In this document: positions 1-8,916 of the stretch, piece by piece
How the letters are laid out: the number at the start of each line of letters is the position of its first letter
Position numbering within the stretch: the stretch's first letter is position 1
Assembly (NCBI GenBank): GCA_902825945.1
Contig: CADECY010000018.1
Span: forward strand, 1 to 64,000
Origin: an uncultured Acidobacteriota bacterium
Lineage (GTDB): Bacteria > Acidobacteriota > Terriglobia > Bryobacterales > Bryobacteraceae
Reading direction: 5' to 3'
DNA: 64,000 nucleotides
Notes under the pieces: generated by a model
Database searches by the model: none
The model's input: only the letters and a program-made list of their open reading frames with translations
Told to the model about the DNA's origin: nothing
Program-made: the position numbers and the translations under genes

Positions 1-918
1 AATGAAGCGGACTCCGCGTTCCGCGAGGCGCCGTGCGAGCAGCACCTGCTTCCCGAAATCATCGGTCTCCGGTTCGCCTATTCCGTACATCTTTCGCACA
101 TGCTCGGGCTCTTTCGCGAAATCGACGAGTTCGGGCGCGGAGAGCTGCAAGTTGCCGGCGAGTTCGTAGGCGCGGGTCCGCGCGGCGACTTCGAGTTCGA
201 GTGCGTGACGTTCGTGAAACTCACGGTTGAGCTTTTCGAGCGTCTCCATTTGGCGGTCGCGTTCGGCGCGCGTGATTCCGGCGGGAAGCTTCAAATTGTC
301 GAGGGGAGTCTCGCCCGCCTGAAACGGAGTCGCCGATTCTTGTGTTCCGAGGTAGCCGCCGCCGATCTGTGCCGGCGAAGAAGGCCTGCCCATGTTGACG
401 AAGGTGGGCAGGTTGCGGTTCGCCGATCCGAGTGCGTAGCCGATCCAGGCGCCAAGGGCCGGATGATCGAACTGGCGGCCGCGATGTCCGGTCGTGATCT
501 CGCCCACCGCGGGAAAATGTCCGAGCTCGTGGCACCAGAACGATCGCACGAACGCGATCTCGTCCACCACGCTTCCGATGTGCGGATACCATTCGCACAC
601 CGGCATTCCGGACTTGCCGTAGCGCGTGAACGTACGCGGACAGTGGATCACGGGGCGCAACATACGCTTGCCGTTATTCGAGTTCACCACGTCGAGCATC
701 TTGCCCGCGTGCTGGTTGTCCTTCGGGTCGAACGTGTCCATCGCGCTCACGCCGCCGCACATGAACAGCATGATCACCGACTTCACCCGGGCAGGGAAGT
801 GCGGACCTGCTCCCGCCTTGATCACACCGTCCTCGGCCCACAGGTATCCGAGAGCCGTTCCGCCGAGCCCCATGCTCAGCCGTTGGGTCAAAGTGCGCCG
901 CGTCATCTTCGTGGTCAT
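1..918 (-). CDS. DUF1501 family protein, 3' end cut by window edge
   Basis: This is the first 306 codons of a DUF1501 protein, open to the left edge. The N-terminus starts at the ATG at 918 (MTTKMTRRTL, with a second possible ATG at 906) and carries a twin-arginine-like signal (RRTLTQRLSMGLGG), so export by Tat is likely. The segments VIMLFMCGGVSAMDTFDPK and VRSFWCHELGHFPAVGEITTGHRG are typical of the DUF1501 family, which is related in fold to alkaline phosphatases and sulfatases. The start overlaps the stop of the upstream DUF1549/DUF1553 gene by 4 bp (ATGA), so the two are translationally coupled; this pair is common in Planctomycetes and Acidobacteria. The substrate is unknown. Family assignment is firm, function is not. 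Confidence 0.9.
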   Translation of the reverse strand, partial: MTTKMTRRTLTQRLSMGLGGTALGYLWAEDGVIKAGAGPHFPARVKSVIMLFMCGGVSAMDTFDPKDNQHAGKMLDVVNSNNGKRMLRPVIHCPRTFTRYGKSGMPVCEWYPHIGSVVDEIAFVRSFWCHELGHFPAVGEITTGHRGRQFDHPALGAWIGYALGSANRNLPTFVNMGRPSSPAQIGGGYLGTQESATPFQAGETPLDNLKLPAGITRAERDRQMETLEKLNREFHERHALELEVAARTRAYELAGNLQLSAPELVDFAKEPEHVRKMYGIGEPETDDFGKQVLLARRLAERGVRFI

Positions 919-2975
919 GGCAGAAATACGAATTCGCTCAGGTTGAGCAGCATCCACGCGAAACCCGGCAAGCGCGCGGGATCGGCCGCGAGATAGGAGA
1001 GCGCGTGATCGCGCTCCGTGCTCGACGGCGGCCGGCTCAGCGCGATCCGGTAGCCTTGCTCCACCGCCGCCCGCACATCGCCCGCGGCTTCGAGCCGTTG
1101 TGCGAACTTCTTCGACGCTTCGTTCGTCAGTTCGTTATTGAGCAGAAACAACACCTGTGGCGCGGTGATGGTTCGTTGGCGGCGCGCGCAGGTGACATGT
1201 CCGTCTTCGGCGTCGAACGTCGCGAGGTAGGCGGGCATCATGTTCATCGAAGCGTCCGGACCTCGGCCCATGTAGATCGCGCGGCGGTTCGACCGCTGAT
1301 CGTAATCGCCCTTGTGCGTCTCGCTCATCACGCGGCGTTCCTGGATGTCCTCCGCCCGGAACGAGCGTCCGCCGGCTGATGTGTCGAGCGTGCCGGCGGC
1401 GAAAAGAACCGAGTCACGAATTGCCTCCGCTTCGAGCCGGCGTAGCGGGAATCTCCAGAGTGTCCGATTCTTCGGATCGATCTCGAGGTTTGCTTTCGCG
1501 ATTTCCGCCGGCGCGGCCGACGCTCGCTGATAGGCTTGTGACGTCACGATGAGACGGTTCATCTCGCGCATGCTGAACTTGCGCGAGGCGAACTCGGTGG
1601 CGAGCCAATCGAGCAGGGCCGGATCGGACGGTTTGTCACCGGCGTTGCCGAAGTCGGAAGGCGTCGCCACGATGCCTTCGCCGAAATGCCATTGCCACAG
1701 TCGATTGACAGCAACGCGCGCGAACAGGGGATTCTCGGGCGCGGTCAGCCAGTTCAGAAAGGCTTCGCGGCGGTCGCCCTTGAACGCGACGTCCTTCGGT
1801 GCGAACGGAAATCCGGGCTGGACCTCGTCGCCCTTCTTGGTCGCGTCGCCCGCGACATAGATGTGGCCCTTGAACCCGGCGCGCTCCGTTCCCGCGCGGA
1901 CCGTCCAGAACGCGGGCAGCGTGGGTGGATCGCGGCGCAGCTCGGTGAGCCCTTTCCGAATCGCCTCGTAGCGCGCCGTCTCTTCGGGCGTCATCACATC
2001 GCGATACTTGCGCGGATCGAGCGAAACCACGGGCTCGTAGTCCTTCGCGATCTTTTGCTCGGCGGCGGTGCGCCCGGCCTCCGGCTTGCGATAGATCGCG
2101 GCGACATCGGGAGGCAGGTGCGTGAGGCGATCCTCGAACAGCCGTTTGTAGTAGGGCTTGGTGATCGCGTCCATCCGCGCCTGAATCGCCGCCTGATCGG
2201 CTTGCCACTTGGCGGTGATCGCGGGCAACTCCATGATCTGCGCGGCTGTCGCAAGCACACGCTTGTCGGGAACCAGCGGATCGAACAGCGCCTTCATCGA
2301 ATAGTAGTCACGCTGTTTGATCGGATCGTACATGTGATCGTGGCACTTGGCGCAGCCCGTGGTCATCGCCAGGAACGCCGAAGAGACGATCTCGACGGCG
2401 GCCGTCGCCATCTGTTCGCCTCCGCCCGCACCCTGCGCGCGAGCCGAACGCGTGAGGAATCCGGTGGCGAAGAAGTCGTCCGGTTGCGCCGAGAGGTCGC
2501 CCGCGATCAGGGCGCGCACGAACTGATCGTAGGGACGGTCACGATTGATCGCATGGATCACCCAATCGCGCCACAGGTAGATGCCGCGCTCGCCAAGCAT
2601 GCCGTTGTCGACATCGGAGTAGGCGAGCACGTCAAGCCAATGGCGTGCGTAGCGGACACCGTGCTGCGGGTCGCGCAGCAGCCGGTCGACGACTTTGGCG
2701 TAGGCATCGGACGAGGAATCCGCGAGAAAGGCGTCGAGTTCGGCGGGTGTGGGGGGAAGCCCGGTGAGATCGAGTGTGACGCGGCGCAGCAGCGTTGCTT
2801 TGTCCGCGGGTCCGCTTGGGGCGAGCCCTTTGTCGCGATGGGTTCGCGCGAGAAAAGCGTCGATCGGATTCCTACCGCCTGTGGGCGGCTCCGGCCGCTG
2901 CAAAGGCCGAAGCGACCACGGCGCCGTCTCGCCGAAGGCGAGGGAGGCGCAGAGAAGGAATCCGATCGAGCGCAC
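915..2975 (-). CDS. DUF1549/DUF1553 domain protein (PSD1-type) with one c-heme motif
   Basis: About 686 residues. The N-terminal half has the DUF1549 domain (LLRRVTLDLTGLPPTPAELD, then RYARHWLDVLAYSD) and the C-terminal half has DUF1553 (NPLFARVAVNRLWQWHFGEG, then FGNAGDKPSDPALLDWLA). Between them lies a single CAKCH heme-binding motif, as expected for planctomycetal PSD1-type proteins, so a covalently attached heme and export are likely. I chose the GTG at 2975 because it gives a clean signal peptide (MRSIGFLLCASLAFG) and begins 1 bp after the stop of the receptor gene upstream; a TTG at 2987 in the same frame would give a less natural start. The gene overlaps the DUF1501 gene by 4 bp. The biochemical role of this pair is unknown; polysaccharide breakdown or redox work at the envelope are guesses from neighbourhood. 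Confidence 0.9.
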   Translation of the reverse strand: MRSIGFLLCASLAFGETAPWSLRPLQRPEPPTGGRNPIDAFLARTHRDKGLAPSGPADKATLLRRVTLDLTGLPPTPAELDAFLADSSSDAYAKVVDRLLRDPQHGVRYARHWLDVLAYSDVDNGMLGERGIYLWRDWVIHAINRDRPYDQFVRALIAGDLSAQPDDFFATGFLTRSARAQGAGGGEQMATAAVEIVSSAFLAMTTGCAKCHDHMYDPIKQRDYYSMKALFDPLVPDKRVLATAAQIMELPAITAKWQADQAAIQARMDAITKPYYKRLFEDRLTHLPPDVAAIYRKPEAGRTAAEQKIAKDYEPVVSLDPRKYRDVMTPEETARYEAIRKGLTELRRDPPTLPAFWTVRAGTERAGFKGHIYVAGDATKKGDEVQPGFPFAPKDVAFKGDRREAFLNWLTAPENPLFARVAVNRLWQWHFGEGIVATPSDFGNAGDKPSDPALLDWLATEFASRKFSMREMNRLIVTSQAYQRASAAPAEIAKANLEIDPKNRTLWRFPLRRLEAEAIRDSVLFAAGTLDTSAGGRSFRAEDIQERRVMSETHKGDYDQRSNRRAIYMGRGPDASMNMMPAYLATFDAEDGHVTCARRQRTITAPQVLFLLNNELTNEASKKFAQRLEAAGDVRAAVEQGYRIALSRPPSSTERDHALSYLAADPARLPGFAWMLLNLSEFVFLP

Positions 2976-2976
2976 G

Positions 2977-5900
2977 CTAGAAGGCAACCTTCAGGCCGAG
3001 CTGGATGTTGCGCGGCTGGTTCGCTTGGCCAGTCAACTGGGTATAGGTCGGGGCCGTGATCCCGGTTTGCAGCCCGCCGAACCAGACGCGGTTGAGCGCG
3101 TTGATCATCTCGCAGCGGAATTGCACTTTGAACCGTTCGGTCACCTGCGTGGTCTTGATGAAACCCATGTCCCAGTTGTTGATCGCGGGTACACGAAGAC
3201 CGGACCAGAAGTAGGGGATGCGGCGGGCGGTGAACCCGGGCATCACGGCCATCGACGCACCGTTGAACCAGCGGTCGATCGTGGGATTGTCGATCTTCGG
3301 GCTGACCCCGGTCGCGACCGCGGCCGGGAGCGCAACGGCTGCGCCGGTCTGGTAGATGTACATCGCGCTCCACTGCCATCCGCCGATCAGCTTGTTGATC
3401 GCCCCCACGCTCGACGCGAGCTTGCCTTTGCCGAACGGAGCCTCATAGATGATGCCGGTCGAGAAGCGGTGCGGATTGTCGAACTGCCCCGTCATCTTCG
3501 CGGGAGCGGGATCACTCGCCTCGATGTAGCGCAGCGTCTCGAGCTGCTTCGAGAATGTATAGGCGAACTGCACGTTCAGACCCTGCGAGAAGCGCTTGGT
3601 GCCGCTCAACTGCATCGAGTGATAGTTGCTGGTGCCGCCCGGGCTGCGGTTGAGGCTGATGTTCCCGAACGCCGGGTACGGATTCAGCAACTGCGCCACG
3701 GTGACCGTGGTTCCGGCGAGCGGGCTCGGCGCCGAAATCAGGCCGAGGAACGGATTCGGGACGCGCTGATTCAGGCGGGTGCCGAGGCCGTAATACTTCT
3801 GATCGAACGTCCCGCCGGTGCCGTTCCATCCCGCGTTGATCACCTTACCCGCGTCACTCGCCGAGGTGCTTGCGATCACGTTTGGCGCGCGTTGACCGAC
3901 GTAGTTCAGCTCTACCTGCAGGTCGCGAATCACTTCGTGTTGGAATCCGAAACTCCAGCGGTCGTTTCGAATGTTCTTGCGCGAATAGTCGTACGGTGAG
4001 AGCGTTTGGCCGAGCAGTGTGCGCAGGCCGAGGCTCGCGCCTGTCGGCTGGGTGAAGCCGTTCGGGAACGGGTTGGCGAGCGTGTCGGCTGGAGTCAACC
4101 CGCCATCGAGGGTGGCGACCATGTCGGTCTGCGCCGAGAATCCAGCGGCGTTGACGAACGGCTGCCACCAGACCGAGTAGAAGATGCCGAAGCCCGCGCG
4201 GAGGACGGTCTTGGGGAAGAGGCGGTATGCCACGCCGATGCGCGGCTGCCAATTCGTCTTGTCGGCGATCACGTTGCGGCGATTGTCCTTGGTCGCGTAG
4301 AAGAGACCGCCGCGTACATTGAAGTTCGCGGGCGAAAGCTCGGGGATCGGGTTCGCGTTGTAGGCCGTCTTCGCGGCCGCTTCGATCGGATTCGACGTGG
4401 TGAGATCGAAACCGAGGTTGTTCTGGTTGTAGCGCTCCGTGATACCGAGCATCAGGTCATAGCGCAGTCCGAGATTCAGGGTGAGCTTCGAGGTGACCTT
4501 GTAGTCGTCCTGGAAGTACAAGCCGTAGAACGGCGACTGCGGCGCAGTGGCGGCACGCAGGTTGAGCAATCCCGAACTCGGATTGCCGAGCAGAAAACTC
4601 GCGATGCTGTGTCCGAGATTGACTCCTGGCGCAAAGGCTCCGGGTTGCGTGAACCCGCGGTCGAAGTTGTACTCGCCGCCGGGGCGGTTGGCGGGTACCG
4701 AATTGTTTTGCTTGACTTGGCTCTGGAAGCCGAACTTCATGTTGTGGCTGCCGGCATTTTTGGTGACGCCGATGTTGAACGAGAACGTGTTCGTGTGCTC
4801 GAACCAGCGGCCTTCCGACGCACCGATATAGTAGAGATCTCCACTGCCGAAGTTGAAGCGCGGGAAAATGTCCTGCTGCATCTGGCTCACCAGCGATGAG
4901 GAGAAGCCCAACTGCGTCTGATCGAACTTCGGATGGGTGCCTTCCTGGGTCCAACGGGTGAAGCCGGCTTGCGCCGTGATGACCATCGTCGGATTCACCG
5001 TGTAGGCATCGCTCACACCGATCGAAGTTTGGGCGCGGTTGTTGCCCTCGAGCGCGCCCACGCCCTCTCCGATGTCCCATGGTGTCGGAGTTCCCGGGAA
5101 TCCCTGATTCTGCGACCAGCGTGCGAAGAAGCGATGCGCGCGGAAGTTCGGATCGATGCGCACGGAGTAGTTTTCGCCGTCGTAAGGAGCCGGAACCTCC
5201 GTGAAGAAGTTGTTGGCCTGATTCACCGGATCGCCAGGAAGATTCGCATTCGGATAACGTGACAGCACGTTGGTGGAGATGCGATTGATCCGGCTCGCTG
5301 GAATCCGGTTACCCGGGAAGAGCTGCCGCGCGCCCGCCGGTGTCGTTGTCAACGGATCGGCGATCTGGAACAGGATGCCCGTGAAGTCCGAGGGGCCAGT
5401 GCGCGCGAGCGTCTGCGAAAAGTCGCCCGTGCGCTGCAGCGCGGTCGGAACCGTGAAGCGATACTGCCGGGGTGTGCGCTGGCGCAGTCCCTCGAAATTG
5501 AAAAACCAGAAGACCTTGTTCTTCACGACCGGACCGCCGGCCGTCAGCCCGAACTGGTTGAAGCGGAACACCGGCCGGTTGGCGCCCGCCTTGTTCGAAA
5601 AGAAGCTGTTGGCGTTCAGCTTATCGTTGCGGAAGAAATTGTAGACGTTGCCGTGGAAGTTGTTCGTGCCACCCTTGGTCACCACGTTCACGTACATGCC
5701 GCCGCCGTGGCCGTACTCGGCGTCGAGCGCGTTGGTCGATACGGTGAACTCTTCGACGTCATCGACGCTCGGAATGTAGGCCACCCGATCGGAGACGTTG
5801 TTCGGAATGCCATCCATCAGGAATTCGTTCGTCCGGTTGTTTGCGCCTGAGGCAGACGTGTACGAGACGCTGTCGATGTCGATCAGACCGGTGCTTCCGC

Positions 5901-6393
5901 CGGTGGAAGAATTGTTGGTGATGCCGGGCGCGAGATTCACGAGCATCAGCACGTTGCGCGCGAGCAGCGGCATGTCGGTGACCACCTTCTGCGTCACGTT
6001 CTTGCTCACGGAAGCCGTCGAGGTCTCGAGCAGCGGCGTTTCGCCGGTGACCTGCACCGAGTCAGTCACTTGGCCGATTTGCAGCGTGAAGTCGGCCGTC
6101 GACCGGATACCGGTGCGCACGGTCACTTCCTGGACGCCCTTCTTGAATCCCGTCTTCTCCGCCGAGACCTCGTAACGCCCGGGATTCACGAGCGGGAAGA
6201 AGAAGTAGCCGATCTCGCTCGTCTCGGCGTCACGCGAAATGCCGGTGTCGACGCTCTTTAGCGTCACCTTGATGCCGGGCAACGCGCCGCCCGTGGGATC
6301 CTGTACCGTGCCATCGACGGTGCCGACAGGCAATACCTGCGCGCCCATGAAGGCGCAAATGGAAAACAATGAAATGATCAGTCTGGCGTACAT
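2977..6393 (-). CDS. Oar-like TonB-dependent receptor with carboxypeptidase-regulatory-like domain
   Basis: A 1138-residue outer-membrane receptor. It starts with a signal peptide (MYARLIISLFSICAFMGAQ), then a carboxypeptidase-regulatory-like (CarboxypepD_reg-like) domain at about residues 22-105 (GTVDGTVQDPTGGALPGIKV), a plug domain (NEFLMDGIPNNVSDR, then VDDVEEFTVSTNALDAEYG), and a long beta barrel ending in a terminal Phe (GLKVAF), the usual outer-membrane barrel signature. A GGGGGT Shine-Dalgarno-like stretch lies before the ATG, and a TATAAT-like -10 lies near 6433. The downstream DUF1549 gene follows after 1 bp, so receptor and PSD1-type protein share an operon. Family members import or bind large substrates such as glycans or peptides; the substrate here cannot be read from the sequence. 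Confidence 0.93.
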   Translation of the reverse strand: MYARLIISLFSICAFMGAQVLPVGTVDGTVQDPTGGALPGIKVTLKSVDTGISRDAETSEIGYFFFPLVNPGRYEVSAEKTGFKKGVQEVTVRTGIRSTADFTLQIGQVTDSVQVTGETPLLETSTASVSKNVTQKVVTDMPLLARNVLMLVNLAPGITNNSSTGGSTGLIDIDSVSYTSASGANNRTNEFLMDGIPNNVSDRVAYIPSVDDVEEFTVSTNALDAEYGHGGGMYVNVVTKGGTNNFHGNVYNFFRNDKLNANSFFSNKAGANRPVFRFNQFGLTAGGPVVKNKVFWFFNFEGLRQRTPRQYRFTVPTALQRTGDFSQTLARTGPSDFTGILFQIADPLTTTPAGARQLFPGNRIPASRINRISTNVLSRYPNANLPGDPVNQANNFFTEVPAPYDGENYSVRIDPNFRAHRFFARWSQNQGFPGTPTPWDIGEGVGALEGNNRAQTSIGVSDAYTVNPTMVITAQAGFTRWTQEGTHPKFDQTQLGFSSSLVSQMQQDIFPRFNFGSGDLYYIGASEGRWFEHTNTFSFNIGVTKNAGSHNMKFGFQSQVKQNNSVPANRPGGEYNFDRGFTQPGAFAPGVNLGHSIASFLLGNPSSGLLNLRAATAPQSPFYGLYFQDDYKVTSKLTLNLGLRYDLMLGITERYNQNNLGFDLTTSNPIEAAAKTAYNANPIPELSPANFNVRGGLFYATKDNRRNVIADKTNWQPRIGVAYRLFPKTVLRAGFGIFYSVWWQPFVNAAGFSAQTDMVATLDGGLTPADTLANPFPNGFTQPTGASLGLRTLLGQTLSPYDYSRKNIRNDRWSFGFQHEVIRDLQVELNYVGQRAPNVIASTSASDAGKVINAGWNGTGGTFDQKYYGLGTRLNQRVPNPFLGLISAPSPLAGTTVTVAQLLNPYPAFGNISLNRSPGGTSNYHSMQLSGTKRFSQGLNVQFAYTFSKQLETLRYIEASDPAPAKMTGQFDNPHRFSTGIIYEAPFGKGKLASSVGAINKLIGGWQWSAMYIYQTGAAVALPAAVATGVSPKIDNPTIDRWFNGASMAVMPGFTARRIPYFWSGLRVPAINNWDMGFIKTTQVTERFKVQFRCEMINALNRVWFGGLQTGITAPTYTQLTGQANQPRNIQLGLKVAF

Positions 6394-6432
6394 TGCCGAC
6401 CCCCTTTAGGAAAACCGTTGTCCTGTCCGAGA

Positions 6433-6442
6433 ATTATATAAG
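6433..6442. promoter_or_regulatory. shared palindromic -10 region of a divergent promoter
   Basis: The 58-bp gap between the receptor (minus) and the nitrilase gene (plus) holds the palindrome TTATATAA (6434-6441). On the minus strand it reads TATAAT, about 35-40 nt upstream of the receptor ATG, which also has a Shine-Dalgarno sequence. On the plus strand TATAAG ends 9 nt before the nitrilase ATG, so that transcript would have almost no leader. Predicted from motif match only. Confidence 0.5.
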
Positions 6443-6451
6443 AGAAGAGCC

Positions 6452-7426
6452 ATGACTGGTACAGTTCGAATCTCCGCGATCTGCGTGGACAATAAGCCGA
6501 GCGAAACCGGTGCGAATCTCGAGCGCATCGCGCATTGGTCGCGCCGCGCGGCGGACGAAGGCGCACGGCTCGCGCTGTTCCCCGAGCTCTCGCTCACCGG
6601 CTTCGTACCGAATCATCCGACTGGCGATCACGCCGCCTGGCTCCGTGCTGCATTGCTCGAAGCCCGGCGCATGGCGTTGCCGCTCGTTGGCGATACGGTT
6701 ACTGCGTTGTGCGCGATCGCTCGCGACACGGGACTCCTCATCTCGGCCGGCATGCTCGAGGACGCGGGCAGCGTGCTCCACAACACGCAGATCCTCGCCG
6801 GACCCGAAGGGCTGCTCGGCGTCTGGCGCAAGATGCACGTCCCGATGTTCGAGATGCCGTTCTACAATGGCGGACCCGCGGTCGAAGCCGTCACCACACC
6901 CGCTGGACGGATTGGCGCCAACATCTGCTTCGACGCGCTGATGCCGGAGTCGACGCGGTTGCTCGCGGTGAGTGGAGTCGAGATCGTGCTCTTCCCGTTC
7001 GCTGCCGACCCGCCACCCTGTACTCCCGCAGGCTGGGCTGCTTGGGCCGGACCCGCGTTGCGCGCCCGCTGTCAGGAAAACGGGGTCTTCGGGGTCGCCT
7101 GCAACTACACCGGGCACGTCGAATGCGCCGGGGTCACGCAGGACTTTCCCGGTGGCGCGATTGTAGTGGGACCGCGCGGGGAGGTGATCGCGGAATGGGA
7201 CGGTCCGGCCGGAACCGCGGGGATGCTTCTCGCGGATCTGGATGCCGGGATGCTGCTCGCAGCGCGCGCCGAGCCCGAATATCTGTTCCGCTTCCGCCGG
7301 CCTGAGCTCTACACTTCCTTGACCCTCGGATTCCCTCCGGGGAATCCGGGGAATGATCCCTGCAATGACAAGGTGTCGCCTACAGTGTCAGGCGCCCACC
7401 GCACGCGCCGCGAAGGAGCAACGTGA
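6452..7426 (+). CDS. carbon-nitrogen hydrolase (nitrilase superfamily amidohydrolase)
   Basis: A 324-residue cytoplasmic enzyme with the nitrilase-superfamily catalytic triad: Glu45 in LFPELSLTG, Lys127 in WRKMHVP, and Cys159 in IGANICFDALMPES. The family hydrolyses carbon-nitrogen bonds in amides, N-carbamoyl compounds or, less often, nitriles; the Cys context NICFD fits amidase or carbamoylase-like members better than true nitrilases, but the substrate is open. The catalytic domain appears to finish near residue 290; the last 35 residues are low-complexity (PPGNPGNDPCNDKV) and lie over an 8-bp hairpin at 7328-7347. The stop codon overlaps the start of a 44-codon ORF. It diverges from the receptor operon and may share its promoter. 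Confidence 0.88.
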   Translation: MTGTVRISAICVDNKPSETGANLERIAHWSRRAADEGARLALFPELSLTGFVPNHPTGDHAAWLRAALLEARRMALPLVGDTVTALCAIARDTGLLISAGMLEDAGSVLHNTQILAGPEGLLGVWRKMHVPMFEMPFYNGGPAVEAVTTPAGRIGANICFDALMPESTRLLAVSGVEIVLFPFAADPPPCTPAGWAAWAGPALRARCQENGVFGVACNYTGHVECAGVTQDFPGGAIVVGPRGEVIAEWDGPAGTAGMLLADLDAGMLLAARAEPEYLFRFRRPELYTSLTLGFPPGNPGNDPCNDKVSPTVSGAHRTRREGAT

Positions 7427-7560
7427 TGAAGATTCAGACTTCCCTCCGGGCAGGACCAGGCACAAGATGTTCGCGATTGTCGATCGGACTTCATAGCTCT
7501 AGGATTCGCCGGATTGGATGCGCCCGAAAACGTGGGGCGGAGCCCACCTGCGTCAGATAA
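7426..7560 (+). CDS. small ORF, 44 codons, coupled to the nitrilase gene
   Basis: The ATG overlaps the nitrilase stop codon (TGATG), and AAGGAG lies 7 nt upstream, so translation is plausible. The peptide starts MKIQTSLRAGPGTRCSRLS and then becomes rich in Arg and Cys. The opening resembles the short N-termini (K-x-K/Q-T-x-x-K/R-A-G) of many tiny hypothetical proteins, which I recall but cannot check. The Arg-rich tail may mean that the frame is lost after about residue 12. The rest of the gap up to 7700 shows no convincing gene: a 49-codon plus-strand ORF (7518-7667) and a 65-codon minus-strand ORF (7491-7688) overlap each other and match nothing I know. Confidence 0.35.
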   Translation: MKIQTSLRAGPGTRCSRLSIGLHSSRIRRIGCARKRGAEPTCVR

Positions 7561-7700
7561 TAGCTGGGCTGAGCACGGGTTGGGAGTTGGTCGCGCAAGG
7601 CGAGTGGAAGGAGCGTCTCATCCTCAGCGAGGACTACCAGATCATCTCGCACCAACGAATCGAATGACTTGAAAGCGTCTTCCGCCAACGCCGCGCGTTC

Positions 7701-8471
7701 TCACCGCCGCGTGTACCTTCGCACGAACTCGGCCAACTCCTCGCTCTCGAAGAATCCAGACCACATGTTGTGCCCCTGTCCGCGAGGAACCACGAGTTGC
7801 ATGCTGCCCCCGGAAGCGCGATAGCGTTGGTCGAGCAAACCGGAGTTCGCCTCCAGCGGGACGATCTTGTCGGAATCGCCATGGATCGCGAACAACGGCA
7901 CGCCCGCTTTCGCGAGCCCCGCGAGACGGTTTATGGGATTGTGCCGGGCAAGCGCGCGCCGTAGTTGGTCCGGCGTCATCTCGTAGGCGGTCGCGGCCTT
8001 GTCGAGCCCTGGATAGCTTTCGAGATTGCACACTGGATAGATTCCCGCGAATCCCGAAACGAGCTTCGGATTCTCCACCGCCCATGCGAGCGTCATTAGT
8101 CCGCCGCGGCTGCGCCCCAGCATCATCGGCTTGCGCGAGTATCCGCGCTTGCGCATCGCGGAGTGGAACGATCTGAACAGCTTGCGCCCCGCCGGACTTC
8201 CGAACGATTCGCCCACGTCGATTCCCGCGATTGAGATTCCCGCTTCGAGGAAGCGCTCGAACATCCAGCGCTCCTCCTTGCCGGGCAGTTTCGGCAGCGT
8301 GGGCGCATACCAAACCCATCGCTTCGACTTCTCGGGTCCGTTGCTCGAAGGAATCAGGAACGCCGTTCGTCCCTCGACGGTGAAGACCTCGCCGGGGCAC
8401 GGAAGTGGCTTGTCAGGCTGAATCGCCGAAAAAAACAGCAGCGCAAGGACCATGCTCAGGAATTTTCGCAC
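7701..8471 (-). CDS. secreted alpha/beta hydrolase
   Basis: About 256 residues from the GTG at 8471, chosen because it gives a signal peptide (MRKFLSMVLALLFFSAIQ); an in-frame ATG at 8453 is the alternative. A longer upstream extension in the same frame is Arg/Pro-rich and looks non-coding. The alpha/beta-hydrolase triad is visible: nucleophile Ser in LGRSRGGLM, Asp in LFAIHGDSDKIVP, and His in RGQGHNMW near the C-terminus. It may be an esterase or peptidase-like hydrolase acting in the periplasm on a sugar or amino-acid ester. No operon partner: about 140 bp of apparently empty sequence follows, and a 445-bp region precedes it. Confidence 0.8.
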   Translation of the reverse strand: MRKFLSMVLALLFFSAIQPDKPLPCPGEVFTVEGRTAFLIPSSNGPEKSKRWVWYAPTLPKLPGKEERWMFERFLEAGISIAGIDVGESFGSPAGRKLFRSFHSAMRKRGYSRKPMMLGRSRGGLMTLAWAVENPKLVSGFAGIYPVCNLESYPGLDKAATAYEMTPDQLRRALARHNPINRLAGLAKAGVPLFAIHGDSDKIVPLEANSGLLDQRYRASGGSMQLVVPRGQGHNMWSGFFESEELAEFVRRYTRR

Positions 8472-8916
8472 TCCGGCGGCCGCGAGCGGAAGTTTTTTGT
8501 CCTCCCTTGCCCCTAATTCGCGCTTGATGAATTGAGGGGGCCGAGTCCGCCGGACGGATCGTGTGTGGCCAATGTCCCGCGCGACCGGCTCCCGCCCCTC
8601 GGGGTTTGTGCGGGCTCCGCGTGAGGAGACGGTGTAGCGGGGAAAAGTCCCACCCCAATACCGGCGTCGTTGTGGTTCAGCGTCGCTCGAGCCCCAGTCA
8701 CGCGGTAGGCGGCATTCCACTTCGCGGCGCACGGACCGTCAAGCCCCGCCGGCGGATCGGTGGAGTGCGGTTGGTGTACCCGCTTGGCATGCCGGAATGC
8801 CGGACATATATTGTCCAGAAATCGCGAGCGGTTGTGGGATATACTATGCACTGGTTGGCGCCGCCTTCTGTATAGGGTCGCCAATTTTTTTGCATTACGT
8901 CCCCCAGACAGCAAAA
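8472..8916 (+). promoter_or_regulatory. 445-bp intergenic region with candidate promoter for the hybrid kinase
   Basis: No gene was recognised here; frames on both strands are rich in Arg and Pro. It holds a tandem direct repeat of ATGCCGGA followed by a short inverted repeat, GGACA-TATAT-TGTCC (8802-8816), and a TATACT -10-like hexamer at 8840-8845. These could be an operator and promoter for the histidine kinase that starts at 8917, or, read the other way, belong to the hydrolase at 8471. The assignment is by motif and position only. Confidence 0.35.

Noticed and set aside
100..996. 298-codon plus-strand ORF
   Set aside because: Antisense to the DUF1501 gene, whose family segments are unmistakable.
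1686..3059. 457-codon plus-strand ORF
   Set aside because: Antisense to the DUF1549/DUF1553 gene, which has clear domains; the product is Arg/Gly-rich and matches nothing, typical of shadows in GC-rich DNA.
7328..7347. 8-bp hairpin GGATTCCC-TCCG-GGGAATCC as a terminator
   Set aside because: It lies inside the nitrilase reading frame and no T-run follows.
7491..7688. 65-codon minus-strand ORF after the hydrolase
   Set aside because: No ribosome site or recognised family, and two plus-strand short frames overlap it; left as non-coding.
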